From Basidiobolus heterosporus B8920 (lineage: Eukaryota; Basidiobolomycota; Basidiobolomycetes; Basidiobolales; Basidiobolaceae), in NCBI GenBank assembly GCA_000697455.1, contig JNET01034934.1:1-42679 (forward strand): 42,679 nucleotides of DNA, in the 5' to 3' direction. The notes beneath the pieces are model-generated. The model worked only from the letters and a program-made list of their open reading frames with translations, searched no databases and was not told the origin of the DNA. Shown here piece by piece: positions 34,351-42,679 of the stretch; the first letter of the stretch is position 1; every line of letters starts with the position of its first letter. The translations under genes and the position numbers were made by a program.

Positions 34351-35849
34351 TCACGGAACAGATCTTTCTTGAGACGCATCGAAAGCAACAGTAGCTGCTC
34401 TTTTCTTGAGGATCCGCGAACTCTCCCAATCGCTAGGGTCGCCGTCCTTTTGAGTTAGTCTATGTTTTGGACTGGAGAAAAGGCATTGAGGTGGCGAGAT
34501 TGACACTTCATGAACTATCAGAAGTGGGAGTTCGACAACGATGGAACTAACATAATAGAATCGCTTGGTCAATGGTTTTCTTCTTCTGAAGTTTTTATAT
34601 CCTTACTTTAAGGTACGGATCAACGCTACTTTGATGACATAAGATACATCTAGTAAACGTGATCTTCTTACTGTTCTAGCCTCGTTCTACAGAATAACAG
34701 ATTAGAGGTTGTTAACAACGACGTTAAATCCATCCATCTACCGGAATTTGCAGTCTAAGAGTGCACTCTCGCTCCACCCCACCATCAAGACCCACCAGGA
34801 TGGAGTTACTTTTGCATACCTGGCTTGCCAGTGTTGTTTGATAGGAAACCACTGGTGCAGATCGACTTTTCGCTGAGTAAGCTTTGAAACACTGAATAAG
34901 GGATACTTTGATTGCTGATATCTTTACATCATCGGAAGTTAGTTCAATGAAGCATCTATCCATTCTTCTCTTCGCTTACCTTTCTTCGTGTCTCGTTCCT
35001 AATCCTAATTCCAATGGGAACTTCTTTTCCTGAGGGCCAAATCTGCCTCTGTAGAAAGCACTGCACTCTTAGCATTCCTTTTCCTCCCAGAAAGATCTGC
35101 CTATGACATTCAGCAATCACAGGAACCCTCAATAAATGAGGCAGTTCAGTTGAAGGCTCTATTCCTTCGTACACAATTACTTCATGATGAACGACCAAGC
35201 TTCTTTTCCTGCCATGAAACATCAACTCGACTGACCTGAACCAAGTCAATTAGGCAATATTTGATGATCTACAAACATGTCCACTTATTTACCCAGCAAT
35301 GATGTATCGAATTTCGGAGAATTGATTGGAAAACACGCTTGGTATTGTCTCGGGTAAATTCAGGGTGAATGGCAGCAATGTTCTTCCTCTCTTGGTTGGC
35401 CACATACCATCTTCCCCAGGAGGCTCTGTGGAGATTTCAGGGGCAGCACCTATTTCAAAAGATTGTAAAATGACCGGCAACGCTAAGAATATATGTCTAT
35501 TGCATCTGGTTGATACTCCACGCTTAATGTTTGGCCTGTCAACGATTTCTGTTCGTACAAATGTCTGTGAGCAGCGAGGCTTAGCAACAAAGAGATCTGA
35601 ATTACCTTCGAATCCTATCACCTCGACGCATATCCTGCCAATTCGTAGCTTGGGCTCTGCGGAGCATTCCACCTCAAATTGGCCTCGAATGCTGAAACCC
35701 CCCACACAGAGCGGACTGTCCAGATATATCTTTGTCTTGACTTTAGGATGTCTAGTTGTGATGTTGTTCGCGTGTAAACTTAAGGAGGATGGGCCAAGGG
35801 ATTGTGTAGAGGGCTGGACGTTCAGATTGACGCCGAAATTGCTATTCAT
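34351..35849 (-). CDS. Arrestin-like (arrestin N/C domain) protein
   Basis: Arrestin-fold adaptor; fungal members (ART/Bul-like, PalF-like) usually recruit ubiquitin ligase or act in membrane-protein signalling. The start is ATG at 35847-35849 (M-N-S-N-F-G-V-N). The N-domain contains Y-L-D-S-P-L-C-V-G-G, R-I-C-V-E-V-I-G-F-E-G and L-P-F-T-L-N-L-P-E-T-I-P-S, ending I-R-Y-I-I-A-G. The C-domain begins S-V-E-L-M-F-H-G and includes G-I-R-I-R-N-E-T-R-R-K, I-S-A-I-K-V-S-L-I-Q, D-V-S-Y-V-I-K-V and I-V-V-E-L-P-L-L-I-V-H-E. I infer five exons: introns after Y-I-I-A-G, after E-T-R-R-K, after L-Q-I-P, and a 60-nt intron joining I-R-T-L-N to S-I-V-V-E. The last is chosen over 21-27 nt alternatives. The protein is short (about 370-380 residues) with little tail and no visible P-P-x-Y ubiquitin-ligase motif. 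Substrate unknown. Confidence 0.85.
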
Positions 35850-36453
35850 ATCTGCTGGACCCAATCTAAGGTTTAGCTACCTCGAAGTGGATTCGTTGAA
35901 CAGAAGTCGGTGAGTGAGCAACCAAAAGTACCCAGGAAAGCCCATCCATGTCGAAGTGCTCTCTATTAAGTAGGTGAGTTGAGATGCATACAATGAGATC
36001 AATGTGTGTAAGCATGATGATAGATCAATAGGCGCATGGAAATACTCCTTTTCAACAATCGCTTCTATTATGGACCTGCTGAGCCAATCTTTTTCTTGCC
36101 CTATAAATAAATCTAGCATAACTCTGTATTTCCCATTATTTTCCATCTTGATTGTCCGTGATTGTAGCATTTTATCCTTTCTCTTTACCCTTCCCCTCAG
36201 AGGTCACGTTCGAATATGTGGTCAGCAATCTTTCCTCTGTATATCCCTCTGTGAAAAGGGCCCGCAGTCAAAGGTGCCCATCGAATTTTGCATTACTCAA
36301 TGGCAATTCGCGATTAGTTTAGACCCTTAATTAAGCAAAATCGTCAGCGGATTGGAGATTTAGTTGCGTATTCACTCCTTAGATTTATGCAATACACCAG
36401 TCCTTTAACCTTGTATATAAGAATAGTTCTCTCTATCTGTGTACGCTTTTCAA
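35850..36453. other. Divergent intergenic region arrestin-like / ZZ-EF-hand gene
   Basis: About 600 bp between divergent starts. It holds both promoters, with a clear TATA box for the plus-strand gene at 36414. An upstream exon of the arrestin gene is possible but not needed. No other gene is seen. Confidence 0.5.
36414..36420 (+). promoter_or_regulatory. TATA box of the ZZ/EF-hand gene
   Basis: TATATAA lies 34-40 bp upstream of the ATG at 36454, implying a very short 5' leader. Confidence 0.55.
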
Positions 36454-37986
36454 ATGGCCGCTAGGTTTTCAAAGTTTACTTATTTATTCACAGGAGTCAC
36501 CGTTGCTTTTGCCACATTCGGTCTACTGAGATACTATACAAGGCCAAAGCGTAAATACAGAAAACCCATCAGAAACAATGTTAATATTCCTTTGATGGAG
36601 TATGACGAAGACGATACTCAATACCAAGAAAGCCAGAATTTGCTAAATCTTTTGTACTCCATTGCGGAAGATCAGTCACGTAAAGGTACCAGCAATATAC
36701 ACTCCTGCTATCTCCCTTAATTTCATACCCTCCTCTACTTGATAGCTAACCCAAGCCCTTTCCCTTCAAATGCCTCTTGAATTTGGTTAGATGGCTACAT
36801 TCATCGTAAGTTTCTTTTGCCTACATACACAGTGACTGTTTGATTGAAACAGGGCCATCTTCTAGGAGGAATCACTTGTAATAATTGTGGAACCAGTCCA
36901 ATTCGAGGACTAAGATTCAAATGTTCAAACTGTGTGGATTATGATCTTTGCGAAGCCTGTGAAGCACAAGAATGCCACCACAAGACGCATATATTCTTGA
37001 AAATTCGCATCCCAATACCACCCCTTGCTAACCCTCGTTCAGCTTTACTCAATGTCTTCTACCCAGGTAAGCAGCACCCTCAGAGGCTGTTTCTCGAGGC
37101 AGAGCTAACGCAAATTTTAGGAAAGTTCAATATTGCATCAAGCCTGCCTTATGAGTTATCCAGGGATCTGCAAAAGAAAACTCACTGTACAGTTTATCTC
37201 ACTTTCACTTGAACTGCGGAACAGCCATAATAATCATGTTACAACTAGTTGATCAAGTAGAGTTGGAGGCGCTTTTTGATCAATTCAAATCCTTGGCTAC
37301 AGCCGAAGGAGAAGGAATAGTTAAATCGGTGTTTGAGCAATGCCTAGGGCCACTGGGCATGGAGAAAAACCTGATCACTGAGAGAATCTTCAAATTCTTT
37401 GATCAGAACGAAGACAACATGATTGATTTTACTGAATTCGTATGCGGTCTCTCGATCCTTTGCAAAGGCAACCTGGAAGAGAAGATCATTCGTAAGTTCA
37501 ACCTGCTTCCTATACCTGACCAGAGGCTCACGGATTCTTTGTGTAGATGCGTTCCGTGGATACGATATTGATGGAGACGGGCTCATTAAGCGAGACGAGC
37601 TACGTAAAGTGATCAGTGCTTACTTTCATCTGAGTACAGAGCTAGTTAGAGACGTAGTTAAAGCTATGGACGAAGAGATGATGGAGAGCTTCGAGTTTCT
37701 GCCGGGACAGCCGGTGTCTGCTGCGTTCACCGCCCCGATTCCTACCGACGAGTTGCCATCGAATTACTCGAAAAACAATGAGATGCTACCAACCATGGAC
37801 GACGACGATGAAAAATGGCCAGTCATGGAAGCAATGAGCCAGGATGCAATGGATGAAATGATCGACAAGGCATTTAGCTTCGAGCAAACATGCAAAGAAT
37901 TCATCACTTTCGAAGAGTTCCGGAAACTAGTCGAAAACGATTCAAGACTGATTGCTTGGTTTGAGGCTTTGGGCTCCGTGTTCTAG
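36454..37986 (+). CDS. Membrane-anchored ZZ zinc finger / EF-hand protein
   Basis: Start ATG 36454 (M-A-A-R-F-S-K-F-T-Y), stop TAG 37984-37986. The N-terminus is a single hydrophobic segment, L-F-T-G-V-T-V-A-F-A-T-F-G-L-L, followed by R-Y-Y-T-R-P-K-R-K, so it is probably a signal-anchored protein (mitochondrial outer membrane or ER). A ZZ zinc finger comes next: C-N-N-C...F-K-C-S-N-C-V-D-Y-D-L-C-E-A-C...C-H-H-K-T-H. EF-hands follow: D-Q-N-E-D-N-M-I-D-F-T-E-F and D-I-D-G-D-G-L-I-K-R-D-E-L, both with good calcium ligands. An acidic stretch with D-D-D-D-E-K-W leads to a degenerate EF-like end. The gene needs a 15-nt microexon (36791-36805): intron 36686-36790, microexon, intron 36806-36865. This reads S-R-K-D-G-Y-I-H-R-G-I-T-C-N-N-C in frame. 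Further introns precede K-F-N-I-A, F-D-Q-V-E-L and D-A-F-R-G-Y. The role is unknown; calcium-dependent regulation is a guess. Confidence 0.85.
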
Positions 37987-38312
37987 CCGTTGCCTTGAGT
38001 TGGGTGCTGTCTTATCTTTTGCCGTGTGTAGAACTGTTTTGTATTATTAAGTCTTCTCTCCATAACAAGTGGTACCCTCTCTATCCCGTTTGCCTTACTC
38101 AAGGTATTTTATCACTTTAGAGGAGTAACAGTCTTTAAGGACCAACTTGGTTCTGGAATAAAATTTTCTATGGAACTTATTTGTAGCGTGGTTTGATGGT
38201 TTATTTACCCAAGTGTAAATGAAAAGCAATTGGTTTCTTTATTGACATGCCTCTAACGAAAGATGCTTATGAAGTGAAGTGCAGGTGAAGAGTTGGAGGA
38301 AAGTATGCCGAG
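37987..38312. other. Convergent 3' intergenic region
   Basis: About 325 bp between the ZZ/EF-hand stop and the mS37 stop. An AATAAA near 38158 fits a plus-strand polyadenylation signal. No gene is seen. Confidence 0.5.
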
Positions 38313-38601
38313 TTACAGAAGCTTGCCCAGTCTAGCAAGATGATAATTGATGGTGTTAGGCTTCTTCGGTTTGTTAGGCTGCGAGGATGGATATTAGTAC
38401 ATGTACACAGGACTACGATAGAGAACAAGTTAAACTTACGGAGTTTTTCATACATGCCATCACCGCCTTGGCAGACTCGGCACACTTTGGGTTATCGGGA
38501 GTGAAAGAAGACCAGCAATTAAGAAGCATGGTAACTTCGGCGACACAGGGGCTTTCGGCGATAACCTTACGTGGCTTGACCTTCAGATACTTTAGCTTCA
38601 T
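38313..38601 (-). CDS. MRP10: Mitochondrial small-ribosomal-subunit protein mS37 (Mrp10/CHCHD1)
   Basis: A 75-residue twin-Cys protein of the mitochondrial ribosome small subunit, too short to stand out by length. Two exons: 38440-38601 (54 codons) and 38313-38378 (21 codons plus stop), joined across a 61-nt GTAAGT...CGCAG intron in phase 0. The motifs are K-L-K-V-K-P-R-K-type at the start (here Y-L-K-V-K-P-R-K), then C-V-A-E-V-T-M-L-L-N-C-W and C-A-E-S-A-K-A-V-M-A-C-M. These are two C-x9-C pairs, the CHCH fold oxidised by Mia40. The C-terminal K-P-K-K-P-N-T-I-N-Y-H-L-A-R-L is characteristic of Mrp10. It is divergent from the YIPF gene with a telomere-like tract between them. Confidence 0.93.
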
Positions 38602-39049
38602 GTTTAAGATGGGGGAAAGTAAATCGGTTCAAGAACAATGTTCCCAAATATCAAGTAAACTTGGTCAAGAAAAAGTCTCAACTCTCAATTGTACACTTGA
38701 CGCGAAAGTTTTTCATCATCTTATTTTGAGCCACCTCCGCCCCTACATTGCAGTCTTATCAACCCCACTTCAAAATTTTTCTGAAAACCCTAACCCTAAC
38801 CCTAGTCCTAACGCTCGGCCTAAACCAAGTCAACTTTCATCGCTTGTTTAAGCGAATCCGCAAGTGCAGTTTTTTGGCAGTGCTCTGAATTTACGTCACG
38901 TTTCTAAGTGCGATACAATGGATATCAGATGATCCGATGGTGATCCGATTGTTCCTGTTGCCATATTGGTCCACCCCTCGGATTTGTCTATTTGACATTA
39001 ATATTCCCTCTTTATTTTGGTCTTCTATTTTACAACCAGTGACTACATC
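38602..39049. other. Divergent intergenic region mS37 / YIPF
   Basis: About 450 bp between divergent starts. Besides the telomere-like tract at 38784-38812 I see no other clear element. No gene is present. Confidence 0.5.
38784..38812. promoter_or_regulatory. Telomere-repeat (telobox-like) tract in the mS37/YIPF divergent promoter
   Basis: Two perfect CCCTAA units (38788-38799) are followed by CCCTAG and TCCTAAC, preceded by AAAA, so AAACCCTAA is present. The tract lies about 185 bp upstream of the mS37 ATG and about 240 bp upstream of the YIPF ATG. Telobox and Tbf1-type sites are known in promoters of ribosomal genes in plants and in several fungi. A role here is inferred from position. Confidence 0.55.
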
Positions 39050-40355
39050 ATGGCGAAAGGGGACTACGATGTCGTTATGAAAGCCGATAATGTTTGTTGA
39101 GTTTAGTAGAAACATACCTTTACGGCGATTGTTGGCGTTAACCTGTTTTTTTATTCCACTTGGGAACCGCAGGATCTTGAATTTCAAGGTATATACTTTA
39201 TGTTGTACCTAAATATAGGTGACACATACTTGGTACTGACGACTTGGACTAGATTTCGCTGATTCAACTTCGAATTTCGATACAACCTCAAGTGCAAACA
39301 AATCCACCCCAATGAGTAACAGCAATACAGACAATCAAGGTTAGCTCAACTAACCTCTAGCCGCTCAACTTCACCAAAACCTAACTTATTCATCTGAAGG
39401 GTTCACCCATGCCTCCTTTTTCGGCCAACCTACACAAACTGAGCCACCCAAAAAGGTTTCGGTATGGTCGGTTGACTTTTACGCACCATATTTTAATATC
39501 GACACCCTTCAAGTAAGTTGGAATAGAGCTTCTCGACATGCTTGGTAACATTGGCTAAAAGATGGATCACCAGGTCGCAAAACGGATGTTAGAGAGCATA
39601 ATTCCGTTTAGAACAAACTTCATCAGCGATATAGACGACAGTCCAGATTTGTACGGTAGGGGACTGGAACAGCGCATTTATTTTGGTTGATGCTAAGTGA
39701 GCGTTTTCCATATTCATAGGACCCTTCTGGGTACCAACTACAGTGATCTTTGCGATCTTTGTGACCTCCTCTCTGTCCGCATCGATTGTCTCCTATATAT
39801 CAGGCGAAGCCCGCGTGTATGACTTCAACCTGTTGTGGTTCAGCACTGTTACTGTCTATGTGTACGTTACCGTAGTTCCTGCTATCTTCTGGATCCTTAC
39901 CAAGTGGCTTGGATGCCAGCCATCTCTCTTGGAAATCATAAACGTGTACGGTTATGCGCTTTCTATTTGGATCCCTATCTCGGTAAGAAACTTCATCCCC
40001 TACCCAAAATGACGATCAACCAGCATTAACCTCGCTATTAGGTATTGTGCATCATTCCCAACGAAATCCTTAGATGGTCCTTGGTTGGCGCCGGTTTTGT
40101 CACCTCAGGTAACCCAAGTCTTGACTCAACCCTTTACTACTCTCCTTTGACCCTAACGTTTTTGGTTCAGGATTCTTTATGTGTCGAAGCATGTACAAAG
40201 TCATCTCTAGGTCTGAAAGAATGTTCCCCAAGTTGCTGATTCTCTTTGTATTAGCTGCTCATGCAGCGCTGGCATTTGTCTTCAAAATGAAGTTCTACTC
40301 GTACAAAATTAACTTCAAAGTGATTGGTGACATTATTACTGATCCCGCACAATAA
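39050..40355 (+). CDS. YIP1-family Golgi membrane protein (YIPF1/2-like)
   Basis: Multi-span protein of the Yip1 family, found in Golgi/ER-Golgi membranes and linked to Rab/Ypt GTPases and vesicle traffic. Start ATG 39050; exon 1 is 42 nt (39050-39091) and exon 2 is a 16-nt microexon (39173-39188). They read M-A-K-G-D-Y...D-L-E-F-Q-D-F-A-D-S, matching the short conserved D-L-x-F-x-x-F start of YIPF1/2. A cytosolic Ser/Thr/Asn-rich region follows, then F-Y-A-P-Y-F-N-I-D-T, the key S-P-D-L-Y-G-P-F-W motif, and about five membrane segments including E-I-I-N-V-Y-G-Y-A-L-S-I-W-I-P. The motifs D-L-Y-G-P-F-W and V-Y-G-Y are the family signature. Further short introns precede G-F-T-H-A-S, V-A-K-R-M-L, P-F-W-V-P, L-C-I-I-P and F-F-M-C-R. 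The TAA is at 40353-40355. In yeast the closest relative would be Yip5. Confidence 0.88.
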
Positions 40356-40704
40356 CCCCTACCTTCATCTGTCCCATTATTTCCTTGCTTCCACCTATTT
40401 AGACATGGTGTGTTGTGTATTTCTTCTGGGTACTGTTATGAGTAAAGTCAACTTAGTCAATACTAGAGCCATCATTACCATTCATAATTCACTTTTGCGC
40501 TTTAGCGTAGTGTTGGTTATTCTGTCTGAATCATCCACGCCGAGCCTTCGTGTACTAAACTAGCATGTTATTCAATTTTACTTTGACAGTGGAGGCATTA
40601 ATTATTAGAATAATGTAATCCTTTATTTCTGTATATTTGGTAAGTATCGAACTATACGCATTAGGCTAAGCGTTAGGAATCTCTTTGATTGCATATTGCT
40701 GTAT
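40356..40704. other. Convergent 3' intergenic region
   Basis: About 350 bp between the YIPF stop and the stop of the glycine-rich gene. No gene is recognised. AT-rich 3'-end-like sequence lies near 40570-40630. Confidence 0.5.
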
Positions 40705-41898
40705 CTAATATTTATATGCCGAGCCACTACCCTTTCCACCATAATCACCATCAGAACCGCTACTATCGCTACCGCCTTTACCACCACCCTTGCCACCGTA
40801 ATCGCCACCAGAACCACCACCACTACTGTTGTATTTACCGCTTTCGCCACCGCCCTTACCTCCGTAGTCGCCGCTTTCACCATCACCCTTGCCACTGTAA
40901 TCGCTACCAGAACCACCACCACTGCTGTATTTACCGCTTTCACCGCCGCCCTTGCCTCCGTAGTCGCCGCTTTCACCACCACCCTTGCCACTGTAACCGC
41001 TACCAGAACCACCACCACCACTGCTGTATTTGCCGCTTTCACCGCCGCCCTTGCCATCAGAACCACCACCACCACCACTGCTGTATTTACCGCTTTCACC
41101 GTCGCCCTTGCCACCAGAACCACCACCACCACCACTACTGTATTTACCGCTTTCGCCACTGCCCTTGCCTCCGTAGTCGCCACTTTCACCACTGCCCTTG
41201 CCTCCGTAGTCGCCACCGGAACCACCACCCTTGCCTCCGTAGTCGCCACCGGAACCACCACCTTTGCCTCCGTAATCGCCACCGGAACCACTGCCCTTTC
41301 CACCATAATCAGTAACTTCGTTGTCACCGTATTTGATATCTTCACCTCCTCCCTTGCCACCATAGTTGCTGCCTTTACCACCTTCACCACCGCCAGAGCC
41401 ACTACCACCACCACTGTATTTACCGCCTTCACTTTCTCCCTTGCTACCGTAGTTACTGCCTTCACCATCGTCCTTACCTCCATAGTCCCCCCCTTTACCG
41501 TTGTCCTTTCCACCGTAATCACCACCAGAGCTACCACCACCATCACCCTTGCCACCGTGATCACCAGAGCCACTACCACTGTATTTACCACCTTCACCTC
41601 CACTTTTGCCTCCATAATCGCCATCTTCCCCCTTGTCCTTATCACCATGATCTCCAGACCCACCACCACCATAATTGCTGACTTTACCACCACCACTCTT
41701 GTTCCCATAGTCGCCACCTTCACCACCGCCCTTACCACCACCATACCTCTCACCATTACCTCTTCCTTTGTCACCATAGGAAATAGCTTTTCCTTCACTA
41801 GAGTAGTCTTGGGTGCTGTATCCTCGTTCCATGACTGTTGCATTGGCCACCGCTAAGGCAGAGATAACGAAGAGAATATTTGTGGAAGAGAGTTTCAT
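40705..41898 (-). CDS. Secreted glycine-rich repeat protein
   Basis: Intronless, 397 residues from the ATG at 41896-41898. The first ~22 residues form a signal peptide: M-K-L-S-S-T-N-I-L-F-V-I-S-A-L-A-V-A-N-A, with cleavage likely after A-N-A. After about 30 ordinary residues the rest is Gly/Ser/Lys/Asp/Tyr only, in imperfect units such as G-G-D-Y-G-G-K-G and G-E-S-G-K-Y-S-S-G-G-G. The DNA is a minisatellite-like array of related units from about 40730 to 41740, with the most alike copies at about 40850-41300. There are no Cys residues and no known domain. Likely fates are cell wall, extracellular matrix or spore coat, where Tyr cross-linking is possible. Alternatives are a structural adhesive or a rapidly evolving secreted protein. 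It has a TATA box about 70 bp upstream. Confidence 0.85.
   Translation of the reverse strand: MKLSSTNILFVISALAVANATVMERGYSTQDYSSEGKAISYGDKGRGNGERYGGGKGGGEGGDYGNKSGGGKVSNYGGGGSGDHGDKDKGEDGDYGGKSGGEGGKYSGSGSGDHGGKGDGGGSSGGDYGGKDNGKGGDYGGKDDGEGSNYGSKGESEGGKYSGGGSGSGGGEGGKGSNYGGKGGGEDIKYGDNEVTDYGGKGSGSGGDYGGKGGGSGGDYGGKGGGSGGDYGGKGSGESGDYGGKGSGESGKYSSGGGGGSGGKGDGESGKYSSGGGGGSDGKGGGESGKYSSGGGGSGSGYSGKGGGESGDYGGKGGGESGKYSSGGGSGSDYSGKGDGESGDYGGKGGGESGKYNSSGGGSGGDYGGKGGGKGGSDSSGSDGDYGGKGSGSAYKY
40730..41740. repeat. Coding minisatellite of the glycine-rich gene
   Basis: Imperfect tandem units of the plus-strand words CCGCTTTCACC, CCCTTGCC and TCCGTAGTCGCC recur across about 1 kb. Copies at about 40850-41300 are nearly identical, pointing to recent unit duplication. 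No sequence beyond the codon repeats marks it as a mobile element or CRISPR. Confidence 0.8.
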
Positions 41899-42679
41899 CT
41901 TGATAATCACGATTCAATACTTTAGACTGCTTTTGATATGATGAAAACCAAGAGTTCACAGGCGTCTTTTATAATCCTAAAAAGGTCAGAACCAAACAGA
42001 CATAGCAGGAGTAGATCAAGGGGGAGCTGAAGATGTTAGATGAGCATATCCGTAAAGCAATGTTTCGCTCCACTGGAATTCTCCTTATTGCCGATCTTAC
42101 CTCATGGTGTGTTGGTTGGAATACGGTTGAATTCAATGTTAGATAGTCTCATTTCCATACTGAGGTTAAGTGGTGCGTGTTGGTGTTTTTCTGTTTTTTC
42201 ACCGGCCCTTTTCATAGCTAGTATGTGGTTATCTTCAAATTATTAGAGTTTCATGTGGTTGATGTGGTTAGGATTTGTTATGTGATCCAATTGCTTCTCA
42301 AACATATGCTTAACTGTTTCCTCTAGAGATACCTGTGGTAGATCAGGACCTCCTGGAAGTAGGTCTTATTGTTCTGTCAAGTCTAGATATGATTCTTGTC
42401 ATGGAGTTTGCTGTTTACACAGGCTGAGAGCCCAAAACATAACTTTCAAGTGCAGCCTTGATGTTTGCATCAGACTGACAAATTGTAAGAAATTTATTGT
42501 AATTATGTAAGAAGTTATTTATAGCTCTGGTAGAAGGCAGAACCTGTAGAATATCTGCCTTTTGTAGTAGTAGTAGAGGGGGTCAGGGGAGGGAAAGTCA
42601 CCAAGGAGGTGAAATCTTTATTTGTAAAAAGTACCAAATCTAACTAAATATAATTAAGGAAACCAGCTACAAGGAACAA
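41899..42679. other. Promoter of the glycine-rich gene and gene-free right end
   Basis: About 780 bp. Apart from the TATA box I see no gene. A short (GTA)n run and a G-rich stretch occur at about 42563-42595. The region may belong to regulatory DNA of a neighbouring gene beyond the window. Confidence 0.5.
41966..41973 (-). promoter_or_regulatory. TATA box of the glycine-rich gene
   Basis: The minus strand reads TATAAAAG here, about 70 bp upstream of the ATG at 41898. Confidence 0.6.

Noticed and set aside
34560-34620. A 21-27 nt ultra-short intron in the arrestin-like gene
   Set aside because: A 60-nt alternative ending at the TTAG before S-I-V-V-E keeps frame and gives a better arrestin sequence.
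35326-35913. Plus-strand frame of 195 codons
   Set aside because: Antisense to the conserved arrestin N-domain, with no recognisable features of its own.
38784-38812. Chromosome end or telomere
   Set aside because: Only two or three repeat units, with ordinary genes on both sides.
38387-38851. Plus-strand frame of 154 codons
   Set aside because: It is antisense to the mS37 gene, whose exons, twin C-x9-C motifs and intron all fit. It also runs through the telomere-like tract.
40730-41740. CRISPR-like or mobile repeat array
   Set aside because: Units are adjacent, imperfect and in codon register, with no spacers and no associated genes.
40696-41856. Long plus-strand open frame rich in Thr/Ala/Val opposite the glycine-rich gene, and a His/Arg-rich frame in the same area
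   Set aside because: Repeat units lacking stop codons on both strands leave the other frames open by chance. Only the minus-strand frame has a signal peptide, an upstream TATA box and a sensible start.

Overview
The window is nuclear DNA of a fungus. Nearly every gene is a recognisable eukaryotic housekeeping gene of fungal type, and most are cut by short introns (about 48-80 nt, GT...AG, often with a CTAAC/TTAAC-like branch site). The Rom2/Rgf-type RhoGEF, the Mrp10/mS37 protein, the Slh1-type helicase and the ZZ-finger/EF-hand membrane protein all point the same way. The lineage cannot be fixed from sequence alone. Dense introns, moderate AT richness and an unusual beta-tubulin make an early-diverging (zygomycete-grade) fungus a reasonable guess, not a conclusion.

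Layout, left to right. 1-962 (+): C-terminal part of a Ser-rich protein that looks Hbs1/Ski7-like. About 1074-6632 (-): DNA topoisomerase II, many exons. 7052-8759 (-): eIF2B delta. 9250-12200 (+): mitochondrial ABC transporter Atm1. 12567-14513 (-): Mss116-like mitochondrial DEAD-box helicase, intronless. 15490-16882 (+): coiled-coil/poly-proline protein with a WH2-like tail. 17311-17886 (-): small Cys-containing protein with an Ada-type metal-binding-like fold. 18737-22984 (-): Rho1 GEF (DEP-DH-PH-CNH). 23455-24162 (-): FrnE-like DsbA oxidoreductase. 24578-31559 (+): Slh1/ASCC3 double-cassette helicase. 31753-33090 (-): beta-tubulin. 34351-35849 (-): arrestin-like protein. 36454-37986 (+): membrane-anchored ZZ/EF-hand protein. 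38313-38601 (-): mitoribosomal mS37. 39050-40355 (+): YIPF1/2-like Golgi protein. 40705-41898 (-): secreted glycine-rich repeat protein. The remainder is intergenic.

Functionally the genes do not form a cluster. There are loose themes: mitochondria (Atm1, Mss116, mS37), translation and ribosome quality control (eIF2B delta, Slh1, possible Ski7-like protein), and cell wall, trafficking and cytoskeleton (RhoGEF, YIPF, arrestin, tubulin, poly-Pro/WH2-like protein). I found no mobile element, CRISPR array, tRNA, rRNA or biosynthetic cluster, and no convincing new multi-gene system. The observations most worth checking are a beta-tubulin with Met at position 198 (normally Glu, the benzimidazole-binding residue), a Ski7-like protein that stops without a GTPase domain, a telomere-repeat (telobox-like) tract beside the mS37 promoter, two 15-16 nt microexons, and the poly-Pro/WH2-like and Ada-like small proteins.
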